Source: Undaria pinnatifida (lineage: Eukaryota > Sar > Phaeophyceae > Laminariales > Alariaceae). From it: 64,000 nucleotides of DNA. The number at the start of each line of letters is the position of its first letter. Position 1 is the stretch's first letter. The notes below the pieces were generated by a model. That model was not told the DNA's origin and made no database searches. It worked only from the letters and a program-made list of their open reading frames with translations. Position numbers and translations under genes: made by a program. This document shows, one piece after another, positions 42,601 through 45,600 of this stretch. The stretch covers positions 5,543,919 through 5,607,918 of the forward strand of contig JABAKD010000016.1 of NCBI GenBank assembly GCA_012845835.1. Reading direction: 5' to 3'.

Positions 42601-45600
42601 TTCTCCCCATATACAGCAGTCGCGAACTGGTTTCTGCCTTGCACTTTTTTTTTTCTAGCGTTGGTTCTTGCCCCGCCTTTCGCCAGTAGGTGTTACAAGC
42701 TACGTAAGCCAGTTCTTAAAACTTCTTATACAGCAGTAGCTGGATCCATCAGTCGACCGATAAAAACTTTTCGATTGAAGACCAAATCGGGCAATTATTA
42801 TACAGCAGTCGTGTCCGTGCTGGTTCTTCATCCTAGAGATACAAGTTCTGTGGTCACACAGACTACTACTGTTGTGAAACAGAGTAAACCAAACAGTCGC
42901 AATTCATCTAGGGAAAGCAAGTGGAATGCTAGCGTACCGGGTACGAGAACACAACAAAACAAGCCAGACCACGAAAAAAAAGAGAAGGAAAAGAAGGAGA
43001 AAACTCATCGTCAGTCGAGTCGATTCAATCGGTTCAATAGTAGTCCCGTGCCCTTTCTGGAGGCGGTTGGGGTGAGGGAGTACTGCTGTATGGCAGTCGA
43101 TGGAAGCTGTCTGTTCGTGCGTTCTCCACGAGCAACGCGTGTTTCATGCGCGACGAGCCTTCGGCCAAGCGGGTTGGTGGCGGTGGACTGTGGACTTGTT
43201 CAAAGCCGCCGAGGCTACGTTCGTTGTGCTGCATCCAGCCGAAAGCCGCCAAAGCTGCAGCAAGCGTAGCCGTCGTAGGGAAAATGTCATCGTTACCGCG
43301 CGCTGCTGCCATCTGCCATATGGTACTACGCTGACTTGCGGCGAGAAGCAGCAGCAGTGATAGCAGCCAAGCCAGCGTCGGCGTTGTTGTACGACACTGT
43401 GGTACCTAGTATGGATGAGTAGGCGTGCGTGTGTTCTTGTGGTGGGATGAGCGACGGGATAGGTTCATAAGCGTTTGCGACTGCACAATCTGACTGGCAC
43501 ATCCAGTCAAATCGACGACTTTTTCCACTGGATGTGCGAGTCGGATCGCTCAGTCGATAAAGTTTGAGTCGGAAAAACTCTGTTTCGACTGTGTAAGAGA
43601 CCCGATTTGGTCTCCAGTCGAAAAAGGCCTTTTTCTCGACTGACGGATGCGATTGTATAAGAGTTGGCCTTACACCTTACACAGCAGTCGAAACAAAGTT
43701 TTTCCGACTCAAACTTTCATCAAATGAGTCCGACTCGCACATCCAGTGGAAAAAGCTCGTCGATTTCGTAGACTGGATGTGCCCGTCAGATTGCTCGTCG
43801 AAAACGTTTATGAAGCCATCGCATCGCTCTCATCCCACCCTGCACCACAAAAACACATGCACTCCTACATATCCACACCAGGAAACACAGCAGTATCCTA
43901 CAAGAACGCCGACGCTAGCTTGGCTGCCATTACTGCTGCTGCTTCTCGCCGCAAGTCAGCGTGACACATTCCTTGTCCCGCCCGCCAGCAGCGTGTATCA
44001 TACCGTGGTAGATGGCAGCAGCGCGCGGTAACGATGACATTTTCCCAACGACGGCTACGCTTGCTGCAGCTTTGGCGGCTTTCGAGTGGATGCAACACAA
44101 CGAACGTAGCCTTGGCGGCTTTGGGCAAACTCCACCGCCGCCGCCAGCCCGCTTGGACGAAGGCTCGTCGAGTGTGAAACACGCGTTGCTCGCGGAGAAC
44201 GTACGAATCACAGAACTTCCAACCGACTTTCGACTGTCATATAGCAGTACTTCCTCATACCATCCGCCTCCAGAAAGAGCACAAAACTATAAAATCGACT
44301 CGACTTGAGATAAGCCGGTCGCCCCGGTGGCCTATCAGGTTATCCTCGAGCCTGGTATCTAGGTCAGTTTCGTGAGTTCTAGTCCCCCCGCGTGCATACT
44401 CATATAAATTCGTAAGCACTTTATCTTGTGTACAATTTGACTTGCGGAAAGCGCGACAGCGAGAGCTAGCAACACTCGATGAAAATTCGACGAGCAGTGG
44501 GATTGCTGAACCCTAAGCGCGATAAAATTGACGGCAATAACCGGGGGGAAGGGCACGGCACCTGCGACCACGGCTTGTCCAGAAGCTGGAAAGTAGAAGT
44601 ACAAGTACTCGTAGTGTGAAGAAAAAAAGGGAGGCCCACAAGCCAGAAGCCAAGAACAATCCACATACTCCGAGTATATATGTCCAGTCGAAAGATAACC
44701 CAGTCGGAAAAGCCCTTTTCGACTCATGGATCCAACTTACAAGTGGGTATCATATCATGTAACATACAACCTGGTTGTTGTTGTTGTTCTCACATTAACT
44801 CGCATAATCAAGTCCGTGGTCACAGGACAGGCTCCAGTCACTCTGGAGCTGAGGAATACCCCAGGGAAAAACACACACAACCCAAGGTCGTACACGCATA
44901 TATCACAGCTGACGCAATTCATGCCTACACCAGAAACATATAAAAGTGAAATCGGGAGTCAGTCTACGATGTGCCAGGTCCAGGCCGGTGCATACGTCTC
45001 ACTACTCACGCCTGGAGGAACCAAATATTCCGATTGCCACCCAAGTAAGACTACCACGTATATATTACACGTAGTATCTATCACTACGCATACGCACGAC
45101 AGGCATAAGTAAATTGGAGAAATAGAAACAAAAAAAAGAAAAGAAGATAAAGGAAAGGAAAGAAAAGAGAAGAAAAACGAAACAAGACGAAAAAGGCAAG
45201 CAAAGGGAAGAAAAAGACAAGAAAAGCTGGTTATGACGTTATGACGTTATGACAGCTACGGCAGCGCTCGCATTCACAAAATTCGAAAAGAGGGACCATC
45301 GCGAACACTGGCAGTACTGGCAGACATTTTCAAGGACCAACAATCCGATATTTCGTGTTTGTACCAGGTATACAGGCATTATGCTTGTGAACTAGTACTG
45401 GAAAAACAGTACTGACTATTATTAGTGCGTGAAGTCCTCGGGGGTAAATAGTAAATACTACCAGTAACTAACTAGTCTACACCTGGTGAAACTTGAAATA
45501 CTCTGCTCTGACTGGTAACCGCACAGATAGTAGTCGAGTTGCGCATCAGTGACCATTATTAACTGTAAATAGTGACACCTCTCTACAAAGCTACAAAAGG

